Assembly (NCBI GenBank): GCA_040755535.1
Contig: JBFMAV010000017.1
Location: 1 to 64,000 of the forward strand
Length of the DNA stretch: 64,000 nt
From: Aquabacter sp040755535
GTDB taxonomy: Bacteria; Pseudomonadota; Alphaproteobacteria; Rhizobiales; Xanthobacteraceae
Reading direction: 5' to 3'
Positions 19,080 through 28,295 of this stretch are shown here, piece after piece; the first letter of the stretch is position 1, and each line of letters starts with the position of its first letter. A program made the translations under genes and the position numbers. The notes beneath the pieces are model-generated. The model did no database searches and had not been told where the DNA came from. It saw only the letters and a list, made by a program, of their open reading frames with translations.

Positions 19080-19793
19080 TCAGGCGGCGCCGATGGTCAT
19101 GCCCCCGCACACATAGAGGACCTGGCCGGTGACGAAGCCCGCGCCTTCGGACGCGAAGAAGCCCACGGCCTCCGCGACGTCCTCGCTGGTGCCCATGCGG
19201 CGCACCGGGATCTTTTCCACGATCGCCTTGGTGCGGGGTGAATCGGGCGGGTTCACCGCCTCGAACAGGCTGGTGCGGATGGGGCCGGGGCCGACGGCAT
19301 TCACCGTGATGCCGTATTGCCCCAGTTCCAGCGCCCAGGTGCGCGTCATGCCCAGCAGGCCCGCCTTGGTGGCGGCATAGGCGCTGCGCAATTCCTTGCC
19401 GAGCGCGGCCCGGCTGGAAATGTTGACGATGCGTCCAAGCCCCGCCGCCTTCATGGAGGGCAGGACGGCCTGCGCGCACAGGATCGGCGCCTTGAGATTG
19501 ATGGCCGAGACCTGATCCAGGCTCTCGGGCGTCGTCTCTTCCAAGCTCGCCGGATTTACGATACCCGCATTGTTGACGAGCCGCGTCACGCGCCGCCCCT
19601 CCACCGCCTGCGCCAGCACAGCGCGGGTCGCCTCAAGGTCGCGGAAATCGACCTTGAAATAGGCGTCGAGGGCGTCGTGCTCGGGCTCGACCACGTCGAG
19701 CACGAGGACCTTCAGCCCGTCTTTGGTGAGGCGGCGGGCGATGGCGGCTCCGATATTGCGGCTGCCGCCCGTGACCAGTGCGAAGTCAGCCAT
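19080..19793 (-). CDS. SDR family oxidoreductase
   Basis: 237 aa. Nucleotide motif TGGSRNIGAAIA (about 8-19), NNAGI, catalytic Ser in NISSRAAL and the YAATK Tyr/Lys pair. It resembles FabG-like 3-ketoacyl or hydroxyacyl reductases, but the C-terminus ends LYVCGGMTIGAA, with Cys where DGG is usual. Ribosome site GAGGCG. It starts 3 bp after the stop of the citryl-CoA-lyase-like gene, so it is translationally close-coupled and probably acts in the same pathway. Confidence 0.85.
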   Translation of the reverse strand: MADFALVTGGSRNIGAAIARRLTKDGLKVLVLDVVEPEHDALDAYFKVDFRDLEATRAVLAQAVEGRRVTRLVNNAGIVNPASLEETTPESLDQVSAINLKAPILCAQAVLPSMKAAGLGRIVNISSRAALGKELRSAYAATKAGLLGMTRTWALELGQYGITVNAVGPGPIRTSLFEAVNPPDSPRTKAIVEKIPVRRMGTSEDVAEAVGFFASEGAGFVTGQVLYVCGGMTIGAA

Positions 19794-19796
19794 GTC

Positions 19797-20579
19797 TCAC
19801 GCCTCATAGGGAATGGTGTTGTCCACCAGATCCCAGATGAAGCGCGCGCTGGGGCGCTCGCGCTCTTCCGCGATGTGGGCGATGAGCCCGGCGGTGCGGC
19901 CGAGCACGGAAAAGCCGCGCATCAGGTCCACAGGAATGCGCATCTCGCCCAGCAGGGCGGCGACGGCACCGGTGGCGTTGATGGTGATGTGGCGACGCGC
20001 CTTCTCGTCCACCACTTCGGCGAACAGGCGCAACGCCTTCACATAGTCCCCGTCGAGCCCGTTCTCGGCGCCGATCTCCAGCAGGCGCAGCGCCCGCGGA
20101 TCGTCGGGCCGATGCAGATGGTGGCCGAAGCCCGGCATATGGGCCTTGCGGGCCCGGTGGTCGTCGACGATCTCCTCGGCGAGCGCGCGGCGGCTTTCCG
20201 CCGGTGCGGCGACGATGCGGGCGAGCAGGCGCGCATTGTTCTCCACGGTGCCAACGAACTGGCTTCCGACGGCGAGCAGGCCCGCCGCCACGGCACCCTG
20301 GAGGTTCTCCGGCGCGCTCATATAGATGGAGCGCGTGGAGATGGCGCTGGGCGTGAAGCCGTGCTCCATCATGGTGATCAGGATGGCGTTCATGACCCGC
20401 AATTCGCCGTCGCCGATCTCGCGGCCGAGAATATGGATCATCGCCTCGCGCACGAAGTCGGGCTGGGTGCCCGGCTTCAGGATGTCATCCACGAGGCTGC
20501 GCTCGCGATAATAGATCGCCTCGGTGGTGTGGTGGCTGAGCGCCGTCGTCGGCGTCTTCTGGGTGGGGCCGGACGTCAT
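19797..20579 (-). CDS. Citryl-CoA lyase-like protein (citrate-synthase fold)
   Basis: 260 aa, the size of stand-alone citryl-CoA lyase domains of the citrate synthase superfamily. Seen motifs: AISTRSIYMSAPENLQGAVA, the histidine-rich MPGFGHHLHRPDDPRA (equivalent of the citrate synthase GFGH active-site loop) and LGRTAGLIAHIAEE near the C-terminus. The reaction would be retro-Claisen cleavage of a 3-hydroxy-3-carboxyacyl-CoA such as citryl-CoA to acetyl-CoA and a 2-oxoacid. It overlaps the upstream acyl-CoA ligase by 4 bp (ATGA), so ligase and lyase are probably consecutive steps: acid activated to CoA, then cleaved. The natural substrate is unknown. Confidence 0.8.
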   Translation of the reverse strand: MTSGPTQKTPTTALSHHTTEAIYYRERSLVDDILKPGTQPDFVREAMIHILGREIGDGELRVMNAILITMMEHGFTPSAISTRSIYMSAPENLQGAVAAGLLAVGSQFVGTVENNARLLARIVAAPAESRRALAEEIVDDHRARKAHMPGFGHHLHRPDDPRALRLLEIGAENGLDGDYVKALRLFAEVVDEKARRHITINATGAVAALLGEMRIPVDLMRGFSVLGRTAGLIAHIAEERERPSARFIWDLVDNTIPYEA

Positions 20580-22105
20580 GAGCGCACCTTCTCCTCGTTG
20601 GCGTTTTCGCGGGCGATGTGGTCTTCCACCAGCGCCTGCTTCTGGAGCTTTCCGTAATTGTTGCGGGGCAGGCGGTCGTAGACGGCAATCGATTTCGGCG
20701 CCTTCACCGAGCCCAGCTTGTCCTTGACGAAGCGGATGATTTCCTCGGTGTCCGCGGTCATGCCCTCGCGCAGCTGAATGGCGGCGTGAACCGACTCGCC
20801 CCACTTGTCGTCCGGCACGCCGAATACGGCGCAGTCCGCCACCGCCGCGTGCTCGGCGATCACGGGCTCCACGTCCACCGGATAGACATTGAACCCGCCC
20901 GTGATGATGAGGTCCTTCGAACGGCCCTTCAGGTAAAGGAAGCCGTCGGCATCGAACTGGCCGAGGTCGCCGGTGTGCAGCCAGCCGTCGATGATGGTCT
21001 CGGCGGTCTTCTCCGGCTGGCGCCAGTAGCCGGTCATCAGCAGGTCGCCGCGAATGACAATCTCGCCCAACTCGCCTTGGGGCAGCACCGTGCCCGCCTC
21101 GTCCATCACCGCGACACGGGTGAGGATGGTTTCCCGACCGACCGAGGCGCGCTTGTCCGGGTCGGCCAATTCCTGCGCCGAGATCATGGTGGCGATCTGC
21201 GGCGCCTCGGTCTGGCCATAGGTGGAAGCGATGCGCGGGCCGAACACGGACTGCGCCTCGGCGATGGCGTCGGGCCGCATGGGGCCTGCGCCATAAACCA
21301 GGTTGCGCAGATGGTCGAAATTCGCGCGGCGTGCCTCCGGCAACTGCATCATCATGTAGATGACGGTGGGCGGCAGGAAGGTGGTGGAGATGCGGTCCTC
21401 GGCGAGGGTGCGCAGCACCTCCTCGGGGCGCGGCTGGTCCTTTAGGATCAGCGTGCCGCCGGTGGCGAAGGTGGGCAGCAGATAGGTGGAAGTGCCGTGG
21501 GTGATGGGCGCGCTCGCCATCAGCCGGTCGCCCTCGCGCAGACCCCAGGCCAGAATCTGCGTGATGATGTTGGTGTTCCAGGCCCGGTAGGGCTGCATCA
21601 CGCCCTTGGGCTTGCCGGTGGAGCCGCCGGTGAACTTGATGGCCTGCGTGGCGTCCAGCGCCAGCGAATGGAAGCGCGGCGCCGAGCCCCAGTGGGCACG
21701 GGCGAGGCCCCCCGTCGTGTCCGCGCCGCCCTCGGGGTCGGCGATGATGATCCGAGCCCCGGCGCCCTCCACCAGATGGCGGGCCTTGGCGTCGGCGATG
21801 ACGATGCTCGCCTCGGTGAAGGCGACGCTCTCGCCGATCTCGGTCGCCTTGTTCTTGGGATAGAGCGGCACCCACACCTTGCCGGCCGTCAGAACCGCCA
21901 GCCAGCAGGCGATGTGCTCCATATGGTTCAGGCAGCAGATGCCGACGCGCGAACCCGGCGTGGGGTCGAGCGCCTGAAGGCCGCTGGCAATGGCGGATGC
22001 GCGGGCCAGCAGGTCCCCATAGGAAACGCGCTCGTCGCCGAACTCGACCGCGATGCGCTCCGGGCTGCGCGCTGCCTGACGGTAGAACAGATCGATGGGA
22101 TACAT
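20576..22105 (-). CDS. Acyl-CoA ligase (AMP-binding)
   Basis: 509 aa adenylate-forming enzyme. Phosphate-binding loop KFTGGSTGKPKGVM (about 168-181), A5 motif STYGQTEAP, A7 HTGDLGQFD, A8 KGRSKDLIITGGFNVYP, and the A10 lysine region NNYGKLQK. It makes an acyl-CoA from a carboxylic acid, ATP and CoA; the acid is unknown. ATG 22105 overlaps the IclR stop by one base (TGATG), and the 3' end overlaps the lyase gene by 4 bp, so the three form one tightly coupled transcript. Confidence 0.9.
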   Translation of the reverse strand: MYPIDLFYRQAARSPERIAVEFGDERVSYGDLLARASAIASGLQALDPTPGSRVGICCLNHMEHIACWLAVLTAGKVWVPLYPKNKATEIGESVAFTEASIVIADAKARHLVEGAGARIIIADPEGGADTTGGLARAHWGSAPRFHSLALDATQAIKFTGGSTGKPKGVMQPYRAWNTNIITQILAWGLREGDRLMASAPITHGTSTYLLPTFATGGTLILKDQPRPEEVLRTLAEDRISTTFLPPTVIYMMMQLPEARRANFDHLRNLVYGAGPMRPDAIAEAQSVFGPRIASTYGQTEAPQIATMISAQELADPDKRASVGRETILTRVAVMDEAGTVLPQGELGEIVIRGDLLMTGYWRQPEKTAETIIDGWLHTGDLGQFDADGFLYLKGRSKDLIITGGFNVYPVDVEPVIAEHAAVADCAVFGVPDDKWGESVHAAIQLREGMTADTEEIIRFVKDKLGSVKAPKSIAVYDRLPRNNYGKLQKQALVEDHIARENANEEKVRS

Positions 22106-22908
22106 CAGGGAATGTCCGTGGCTGTAAAACCGGCCGCGCGAACGGCCGCGAGGAGAACGAGCGCGACATCCCGCCGTCGCTCGGGGTTCAGTCGGGAAAT
22201 GGTGTTGGTGAGCGAGACGGCGCAGACCAGCGTTCCAGTCTCGGTGAAGAGGGGAATGCCCACCGCCGCGATGTCCGGGATGATATGGGCGTTGAAGGCA
22301 TAACCAGTGGTCTCGAAATCGGCGCATCCGGCGCGCACCACGTCCGAGGTCAGCGTGCCGTACTTGCGGTAGCGTTCGCCCTCGCGGCGGATGATGGCGT
22401 CGCGCTCCTCGGCGCTGTGGGCGCACAGCAGGGCGAGGCTCGCGGCCCCGGCGCCCAGCGGCCGGCGCGAGCCGACCTTCAGCGTGTTGAGGAGAATGTC
22501 CGAGGCGCCTTCCACAACGTCCACGCACAAGGCTTCGCCGCGCGACAGGACGGAGAGGGTCGCGATGCAGCCCACCTGGGCCTGGACACTTTCCAGCACC
22601 GGCCGCACGCGCTTGCGCAAGGTGAGGAACTCAAGATCGCTGCCGGCGCGGGCGACGATCTCATAGGGCATGATCCCGAGATAATAGAGCTTCGTGTAGG
22701 GGTCGAAGCTGAGGAAATCCTCTTCCACCAGCATCGCCATCAGGCGGTGGGCCGTGGCGACATGCAGCCCGGCACGCTTGGCGGCGGAGCTGAGGGTCAT
22801 CCCGTTGCGTCCCCGCTCCGCGATGACCGTGAGCAGGCCGAGCGCCTTGGAGAGAGAGGAGCGCGCAGCATCCGGCGGCGCCTTCTCTGCCAGGGAGGTG
22901 ACGTTCAT
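22105..22908 (-). CDS. IclR-family transcriptional regulator
   Basis: 267 aa. N-terminal winged helix (about 20-80) with recognition region MTLSSAAKRAGLHVATAHRL. The C-terminal effector domain (about 95-260) includes YLGIMPYEI, RRPLGAGAASLALL and GIPLFTETGTLVCAVSLT. It is the first gene of the operon it most likely controls; the effector may be the pathway acid or its CoA ester. A perfect palindrome 87 bp upstream is a good operator candidate, implying autoregulation. Confidence 0.92.
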   Translation of the reverse strand: MNVTSLAEKAPPDAARSSLSKALGLLTVIAERGRNGMTLSSAAKRAGLHVATAHRLMAMLVEEDFLSFDPYTKLYYLGIMPYEIVARAGSDLEFLTLRKRVRPVLESVQAQVGCIATLSVLSRGEALCVDVVEGASDILLNTLKVGSRRPLGAGAASLALLCAHSAEERDAIIRREGERYRKYGTLTSDVVRAGCADFETTGYAFNAHIIPDIAAVGIPLFTETGTLVCAVSLTNTISRLNPERRRDVALVLLAAVRAAGFTATDIP

Positions 22909-22994
22909 CCCGAGCGGTTCCTCACATTTTTATTGCCCGCAAGATAGCGGGGGAACCGCGCCTGTCCATCGACTTTATCGGCAAGCGATATTAT

Positions 22995-23015
22995 GTTTCT
23001 CGCACAGCGAGAAAC
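22995..23015. promoter_or_regulatory. Perfect palindrome, candidate IclR operator
   Basis: Arms GTTTCTCGC / GCGAGAAAC (9 bp, perfect) around ACA, upstream of the IclR gene at 22908. Size and spacing fit an IclR-family site. Confidence 0.65.
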
Positions 23016-23102
23016 AATCTGAGGGCGAGACAGCTCAGCCGCGCGCTCCGGGCGACTGAGCGGAACGGCATTGGAAATGCAATCGTCAAGGTGATGCGGC
23101 GT

Positions 23103-24002
23103 TCAACCGAGCTGCGACGGGCGTGCCTCTTCGCACGCCTCAAGCGCGCGGAAGAAGATCAGGAAAACGACGGCGAAGAACCGCGCCATGGCGGTCTGCA
23201 AGGCCGGTCCGGCGCGATAGCCCCCGGTGATCGGAACCGCGAAACCGTCCTGCTGGGCGCGGCGCATCAGCCCCATGGCGTGGGCGCGGGAGATGGAAAA
23301 GCGCCGCGCCATTTGCGAGATAGACAGCGGGTCGTCGGCCTCGGGGTGGCTGAGGAGGGAAAACAGCGTGACAAGGCCGGCGTCGCGCTCTGCATAATCG
23401 AACAGAATGGGCGCGAGATCGAAAGCGCGCACGCCTTTGCGGATGGTTTCTGCGAAATAGGCCGCGCAAGGACCAAACAACAGGCTGGCCGGCAGGGCCG
23501 CCGCACGCGCCGCGCGTTCCGGGTCCATATGGGCCATGGCGGCGAACATGCCGTTCCAACGAATGATATGGCTGTCCGTGAACAAAGCGGTGGGAGCAAG
23601 CCGGCGTTCGCGACGATTCGCAGTGGGCCGGACTTCAAGGTATCCGCCGAACTGCAGGGCCTCCAGGAAGGCCGTTGCCCGGCCACGGCTACACACGTCA
23701 TAAGCGGTTACTTCCCGCCGCAGACGCGCGCCCGTAATCCCCCGGCCGTGCGACTCGTTGAAGTGCAGGTCGAGGATAAGGACGGCGGTGAGATAGCGTC
23801 CACGATCGTTGAGCAAACGATTGCGCAGCCAATTACCCTCGTAACTGAGCACTGAATGCGCCGCCGAGGCGTGCATGGCTTCGAGAAACCCGCTTTGGCT
23901 CATGAGGGCCAGGAGCGCGCCCTCTCCGAAAGTGGCCGCAATGGCAGGGGGCAGAGGGCCGATCGAGGGGATGAATGGAGCCGCAAGGGCAGGGCTGGTC
24001 AC
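23103..24002 (-). CDS. Uncharacterised protein, probable winged-helix regulator
   Basis: 299 aa from a GTG at 24002 (a TTG at 24041 gives 312 aa with no better ribosome site). Not recognised with certainty. The N-terminal half has LSYEGNWLRNRLLNDRGRYLTAVLILDLHF, possibly helix-turn-helix (YDVCSRGRATAFLEALQFGG). The C-terminal part has a clearer wHTH: PLSISQMARRFSISRAHAMG followed by LMRRAQQDGFAV and a wing-like ITGGYRAG. A hydrophobic FFAVVFLIFFRAL precedes the C-terminus. It lies upstream of the IclR operon on the same strand and diverges from the cobalamin riboswitch and btuB; whether it regulates either is unknown. Confidence 0.6.
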   Translation of the reverse strand: MTSPALAAPFIPSIGPLPPAIAATFGEGALLALMSQSGFLEAMHASAAHSVLSYEGNWLRNRLLNDRGRYLTAVLILDLHFNESHGRGITGARLRREVTAYDVCSRGRATAFLEALQFGGYLEVRPTANRRERRLAPTALFTDSHIIRWNGMFAAMAHMDPERAARAAALPASLLFGPCAAYFAETIRKGVRAFDLAPILFDYAERDAGLVTLFSLLSHPEADDPLSISQMARRFSISRAHAMGLMRRAQQDGFAVPITGGYRAGPALQTAMARFFAVVFLIFFRALEACEEARPSQLG

Positions 24003-24185
24003 GAAGGAGCACCCGAATAAAGTGAAAAACCGCCGGCGCAATTCGCCCGCATGCGTCAGCTTAGCGATATTAACTCCGCCTGCCGAGGCATTTTCGGACC
24101 GGATGCCGCAATGCGATGGTCGCCGGGGCCGGTCTCCTCCGATGGGATGGCGGCGATTGACGCGGACCGCGTCGCGCGCATAGGT

Positions 24186-24370
24186 TCTCTTCGACGGTTC
24201 CCCTCACCGGGATCAAAAGGGAACGCGGTGGCCTCGCTTGAGGCCGGAAGCCGCGGCTGCCCCCGCAACTGTAAGCGGCGAGTCCTTCGTCATCAGCCAC
24301 TGGGCCTCGGCCTGGGAAGGCGACGATCTGGACGGCGACCCGCGAGCCAGGAGACCTGCCGTCAGCCGTG
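24186..24370 (+). ncRNA. Cobalamin (B12) riboswitch
   Basis: Conserved elements occur in order: GGTTCCC near 24196, GGGAACGCGGTG near 24219-24230, GCTGCCCCCGCAACTGTAAG near 24256-24275, GCCACTG near 24296, TGGGAAGG near 24313, and the B12 box AGCCAGGAGACCTGCC at 24345-24360. It should switch off the btuB operon when adenosylcobalamin is plentiful. Outer limits are approximate. The region 24003-24185 before it shows no other gene. Confidence 0.95.
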
Positions 24371-24481
24371 GTCACGCGCGAGCACGTCGGGCGGGGTGTC
24401 CTGATGGTGGTTTTCCAGGCGGCCTTTCGGCCGCAGGGGCCTCGTTCGCGGTGACGGACCACTCGTGCCGTCGAGGCCGAT

Positions 24482-26458
24482 ATGTTTTCGCTGTCCTTCT
24501 TCGCCGCCCCCTCCGGGGGGCGCGGCTCGCATTGTCTCGCCGCAAGCTTTTTCCTTCTTTCGCCCGCCTGCGCCTTCGGCCAGTCCCCCGCCGCCACCGA
24601 GCTTCCCGACATTGTTGTGAGCGCCACCGGCATTCCGACGCCGGCGAGCCAGGTCGCGTCATCGGTCAGCGTCGTCACCGCCGAGGAGATCGATCGGCGT
24701 CAACTGCGCACCGTCCCCCAGGTGCTTCAGGCTCTGCCGGGGTTGAATGTGGTGCAGACCGGCGGGCCGGGCGGCCAGACCTCGGTCTTCATCCGCGGCA
24801 CCAATTCCAATCATGTGAAGGTGCTGATCGACGGCATCGATGCGGGCAATCCCTCCAGCCCCAACGGCGCCTTCGATTTCGGCCAGTTGCTCGCCACCGA
24901 TCTTGCGCGGGTGGAGGTGCTGCGCGGGCCGCAGAGTGGTCTTTACGGGTCCGACGCCATCGGCGGCGTCATCTCCATTACCACCAAAAAGGGCGAGGGC
25001 CCGCCGAAAGTCTTCGCCTTTGCAGAGGGTGGCGCGCTCGGCACCTTCAACCAGGCCGCTGCGGTGAGCGGCTCAACCGACCGCCTGTCCTATTCCTTCA
25101 ACCTCACCCATTTTTCCTCCACGGACATTCCGGTCACGCCGCAATCCCTGGTGCCGCCCGGCTATCCCACCAATCCCAACGCCTATGACAACTGGACCTA
25201 TTCGACCCGCCTCGACCTTCAGATGAGCGACGACCTCGCGCTCAATTTCGTCGCTCGCTACATCGACAGCCAATTGTCCTTCACGCCGGACATCTATCCC
25301 CCGCCGCTGTATGCGGGGATTCCCGCGCCCGAACGCTCCACCAGCTTCGCCCGCATGTTCTTCACCAAGGGCGAGGGCGTCTGGACGGCCTTGGACGGCG
25401 CGCTGGCCACCACATTCGGCGTCAGTTCCATGAACACCTCCAACCCCACGAGCGGGCCGAACACGTCGGTCAACGGCACCTATGAGGGCGACCGGCAGGT
25501 TTATTATCTGCGCAGCGCCTACGAGCTCGCGCCCGGCCAGACGCTCCTTGCCGGCGTGGAGCGCCGCAACGAAGCGATGACATCGACCACCCAATATTCC
25601 AGCCTGGATGCAAACACCGGCGACACCGGCGCCTATGGCGAATGGCAGACCAAGCTTGGCGACCGCATCTTCGGCGCCGCCAATATCCGCTATGACAGCG
25701 ACGACGATTTCGGCGACCACACCACCTATCGCATCGCCCCCGGCTTCCTCATTCCGGAGACCGGAACAACGCTTAAAGGCAGCTACGGCACCGGTTTCAA
25801 GGCGCCGACGCTCTACCAGCTCTATGCGCCGCTCTACGGCAACGCGGACCTCCAGCCGGAAGAGAGCACGGGCTACGATATCGGCTTCGAGCAGCAGGCG
25901 TTCGGCGGCAAGGTGACGTTCGGCGCCACCTATTTCCACAACGACATCACCAATCTCATCAGCTACGACCCGGTGACGTACCAGAACGTCAATATTTCCA
26001 GCGCCACCACGCAGGGTGCGGAAACCTTCCTCGCGCTGCAGGTCACGGAGCGCCTGAAGCTTCGGGCGGATTACACCTACACCTATGTCGTGGGCTATAT
26101 GCCGCCCGGCACGTCCTTCGGCGCCGCCTGCGCGCCACTCACGCCCGGCACCTGCGCGCCGCTGCGGCGGCCCAACAACAAGGTGAGTGTCACGGCGGAT
26201 TGGGCGGCGACGGACCAACTCAACCTGTCCGCGACGCTCATCTATGCGTCGGCCTGGTGGGACATCGTCCGGCTGACCAGCGATTATATCGACCAGCCCG
26301 GCTATGTGGTGGTGAACCTCGCGGCCAATTATGCCTGGACGCCGAACGCCACTCTGTTCGCGCGGATCGATAACCTGTTCGATCAAACCTACGAAAACCC
26401 CAACGGCTTCCTGGCGCCGGGCTTCGGCGCCTATGGCGGCGTCAAGTTCACCTATTGA
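24482..26458 (+). CDS. btuB: TonB-dependent cobalamin receptor
   Basis: 658 aa outer-membrane receptor. Signal peptide (cleavage near ACAFGQ), TonB-box-like region LPDIVVSATG, plug domain (about 55-165) with RTVPQVLQALPGLNVVQTGG, VFIRGTNSNHVKVLIDGID and VEVLRGPQSGLYGSDAIGG, then a beta-barrel ending in FGAYGGVKFTY with the expected terminal aromatic. It imports B12 across the outer membrane using TonB energy. The riboswitch lies about 110 bp upstream. The btuF-like gene starts one base after the stop. Confidence 0.93.
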   Translation: MFSLSFFAAPSGGRGSHCLAASFFLLSPACAFGQSPAATELPDIVVSATGIPTPASQVASSVSVVTAEEIDRRQLRTVPQVLQALPGLNVVQTGGPGGQTSVFIRGTNSNHVKVLIDGIDAGNPSSPNGAFDFGQLLATDLARVEVLRGPQSGLYGSDAIGGVISITTKKGEGPPKVFAFAEGGALGTFNQAAAVSGSTDRLSYSFNLTHFSSTDIPVTPQSLVPPGYPTNPNAYDNWTYSTRLDLQMSDDLALNFVARYIDSQLSFTPDIYPPPLYAGIPAPERSTSFARMFFTKGEGVWTALDGALATTFGVSSMNTSNPTSGPNTSVNGTYEGDRQVYYLRSAYELAPGQTLLAGVERRNEAMTSTTQYSSLDANTGDTGAYGEWQTKLGDRIFGAANIRYDSDDDFGDHTTYRIAPGFLIPETGTTLKGSYGTGFKAPTLYQLYAPLYGNADLQPEESTGYDIGFEQQAFGGKVTFGATYFHNDITNLISYDPVTYQNVNISSATTQGAETFLALQVTERLKLRADYTYTYVVGYMPPGTSFGAACAPLTPGTCAPLRRPNNKVSVTADWAATDQLNLSATLIYASAWWDIVRLTSDYIDQPGYVVVNLAANYAWTPNATLFARIDNLFDQTYENPNGFLAPGFGAYGGVKFTY

Positions 26459-26459
26459 G

Positions 26460-27302
26460 ATGGGCGCGACCCGCACCCTTTTTCTGTGCCTCGCCCTCGG
26501 GGGCGGCCTTTGGGCCGCCGTCGGCGCACCCGCGCAGGCCGGGGTGCGGGTGGCCTCGCTCAATCTATGTGGCGACGAACTGCTTCTGCGCCTCGCGGAC
26601 CGCTCGGACGTCGCGTCGGTCACTTGGCTTGCGCGCGACCCGCGCGGCTCCACGGTGGCGGACCTTGCGCGGACGGTGCCCGTCAATCGCGGGCTTGCCG
26701 AGGAGGTGGCGGCGGAGAAGCCGGACCTCGTCCTTGCCGGCGCCTTCACCACCCGGACCACCACGGCCATGCTGCGCCGCCTCAACGTGCCGGTGATGGA
26801 ACTCACGGTTCCCGAGAGCCTGGGCGAAGTCTATGCCCAGATTGAAGCCGTCGCCGCGCGCCTGGGCGTGCCCGAGCGCGGAGCGCGGATGATTGCGGAC
26901 ATGAAGCAGGCTTTCGAGACCTTGCCCTCGGCCACCCATCCTGCGCCCACTGCCCTCGTCCTGCGGCCAAATGGATTTACCGCCGGGCGCGGGTCGCTCG
27001 CGGACGAAATCCTGACGCGCGCGGGCCTGGACAATCTCGCCGCCCGCCTTTCGCCGGACCGGCTCGGTCAACTGAGCCTTGAGGAGATCGTCGCGGCGAA
27101 GCCCGATCTCGTCATCATCAATGGCGCGGAGGATGCCCCCCCGTCTTTGGCGGACGAATTGCTGCGTCACCCCGCGCTCGCCCCCTATGCGGCGCAGGGG
27201 CGGCTGGTTTCGCTGCCGCCGCGCCTCTGGGCCTGCGCCGGGCCGCAACTGGCCGAGGCCGCGCAGCGGCTTGCGGCGGCCCGCCGACGGGTCGCGCCAT
27301 GA
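26460..27302 (+). CDS. btuF: Periplasmic cobalamin-binding protein of ABC transporter (BtuF-like)
   Basis: 280 aa. Signal peptide (cleavage near APAQA-G, residue 28) without a lipobox Cys. Family features: RVASLNLCGDELLLRLADR, KPDLVLAGAF, LRRLNVPVMEL, LADEILTRAGLDNLAA and KPDLVIINGAED. It delivers the corrinoid to BtuCD. It overlaps btuC by 4 bp (ATGA). By sequence alone the family also includes siderophore binders; the riboswitch and btuB support B12. Confidence 0.88.
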   Translation: MGATRTLFLCLALGGGLWAAVGAPAQAGVRVASLNLCGDELLLRLADRSDVASVTWLARDPRGSTVADLARTVPVNRGLAEEVAAEKPDLVLAGAFTTRTTTAMLRRLNVPVMELTVPESLGEVYAQIEAVAARLGVPERGARMIADMKQAFETLPSATHPAPTALVLRPNGFTAGRGSLADEILTRAGLDNLAARLSPDRLGQLSLEEIVAAKPDLVIINGAEDAPPSLADELLRHPALAPYAAQGRLVSLPPRLWACAGPQLAEAAQRLAAARRRVAP

Positions 27303-28282
27303 TGCGCCTCTCCCTCCTGCTCGCGCTCCTCACGCTCGCGCTCATGGCGGTTTCGGTCGCCCTCGGCCCGGTCCCGTTCGACCTTGCGGCCGCCATCGGC
27401 GACCTTCTCGCCGGCCGCCCGACCCTGGAAGCCCTCGTGCTCGCGGACCTTCGCATTCCACGCGCGGTGCTGGGCGCGGCGGTGGGGTTCAGCCTCGGCC
27501 TTACGGGCGCGGCGCTTCAGGGCCTCATGCGCAATCCTCTCGCCGACCCTGGCGTCGTCGGCGTCTCCGGCGCGGCGGCTTTGGGGGCGGTGCTCGCGTT
27601 TTATTTCGGCTGGTCCTCGGTCTTCGCCCTCGCTCTGCCGCTCGGCGGGCTGGTGGGCGCCGGTCTCTCCACCGCCCTGCTTCTCATGCTCGCCCGGCGA
27701 GGGGCCAGCACGGCGACCTTGATCTTGGCCGGCGTCGCCCTCAACAGCCTGGCGGGGGCGCTGACCGCTCTCGCGCTCAATCTGGCCCCGAGCCCCTATG
27801 CCGCTTTGGAAGTGGTGTTCTGGCTGATGGGGTCGCTCTCCGAGCGCAGCCTCCAGCATGTGGGCCTTGCGCTTCCCTTCATGGCGATCGGCTGGGTGCT
27901 GGTGCTCGCGACAGGCCGGGCCATGGATGCGCTCACGCTCGGAGAGGACACCGCGCAGAGCCTCGGCTTCTCGCTCCGCCGCACGCGCCTGCTGGTGGTG
28001 GGCGGCGCGGCCGCATGCGTTGGCGCGAGCGTCGCGGTGGCAGGTGCCATCGGCTTTGTCGGTCTCGTCGTGCCCCATCTGCTGCGTCCGCTGATCGGCC
28101 ACCGGCCCGGCCGTCTCCTGGTGGTGAGCGGGCTCGCCGGGGCCGCGCTGACGCTCGGGGCCGATATCCTGGTGCGACTCATCCCCACCCGGCCGGAACT
28201 GAAGCTCGGCGTGGTAACGGCATTGATCGGTGCGCCGGTCTTCCTCGTGCTGCTGCGCCGCCTGCGGCTCGACGGCGAATGA
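27299..28282 (+). CDS. btuC: FecCD-family ABC permease (BtuC-like)
   Basis: 327 aa, very hydrophobic, about nine to ten membrane segments. FecCD hallmarks: RIPRAVLGAAVGFSLGLTGA, LQGLMRNPLADPGVVGVSGA and VAGAIGFVGLVVPHLLRPLI followed by GADILVR. It forms the membrane channel for B12 import. It overlaps btuF and is followed 13 bp later by the ATPase gene. Confidence 0.92.
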   Translation: MMRLSLLLALLTLALMAVSVALGPVPFDLAAAIGDLLAGRPTLEALVLADLRIPRAVLGAAVGFSLGLTGAALQGLMRNPLADPGVVGVSGAAALGAVLAFYFGWSSVFALALPLGGLVGAGLSTALLLMLARRGASTATLILAGVALNSLAGALTALALNLAPSPYAALEVVFWLMGSLSERSLQHVGLALPFMAIGWVLVLATGRAMDALTLGEDTAQSLGFSLRRTRLLVVGGAAACVGASVAVAGAIGFVGLVVPHLLRPLIGHRPGRLLVVSGLAGAALTLGADILVRLIPTRPELKLGVVTALIGAPVFLVLLRRLRLDGE

Positions 28283-28295
28283 GGAGGCGCATCCC

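Noticed and set aside
24051..24404. 117-codon plus-strand ORF overlapping the riboswitch
   Set aside because: It lies across conserved riboswitch RNA structure, has no domain-like sequence and no ribosome site.
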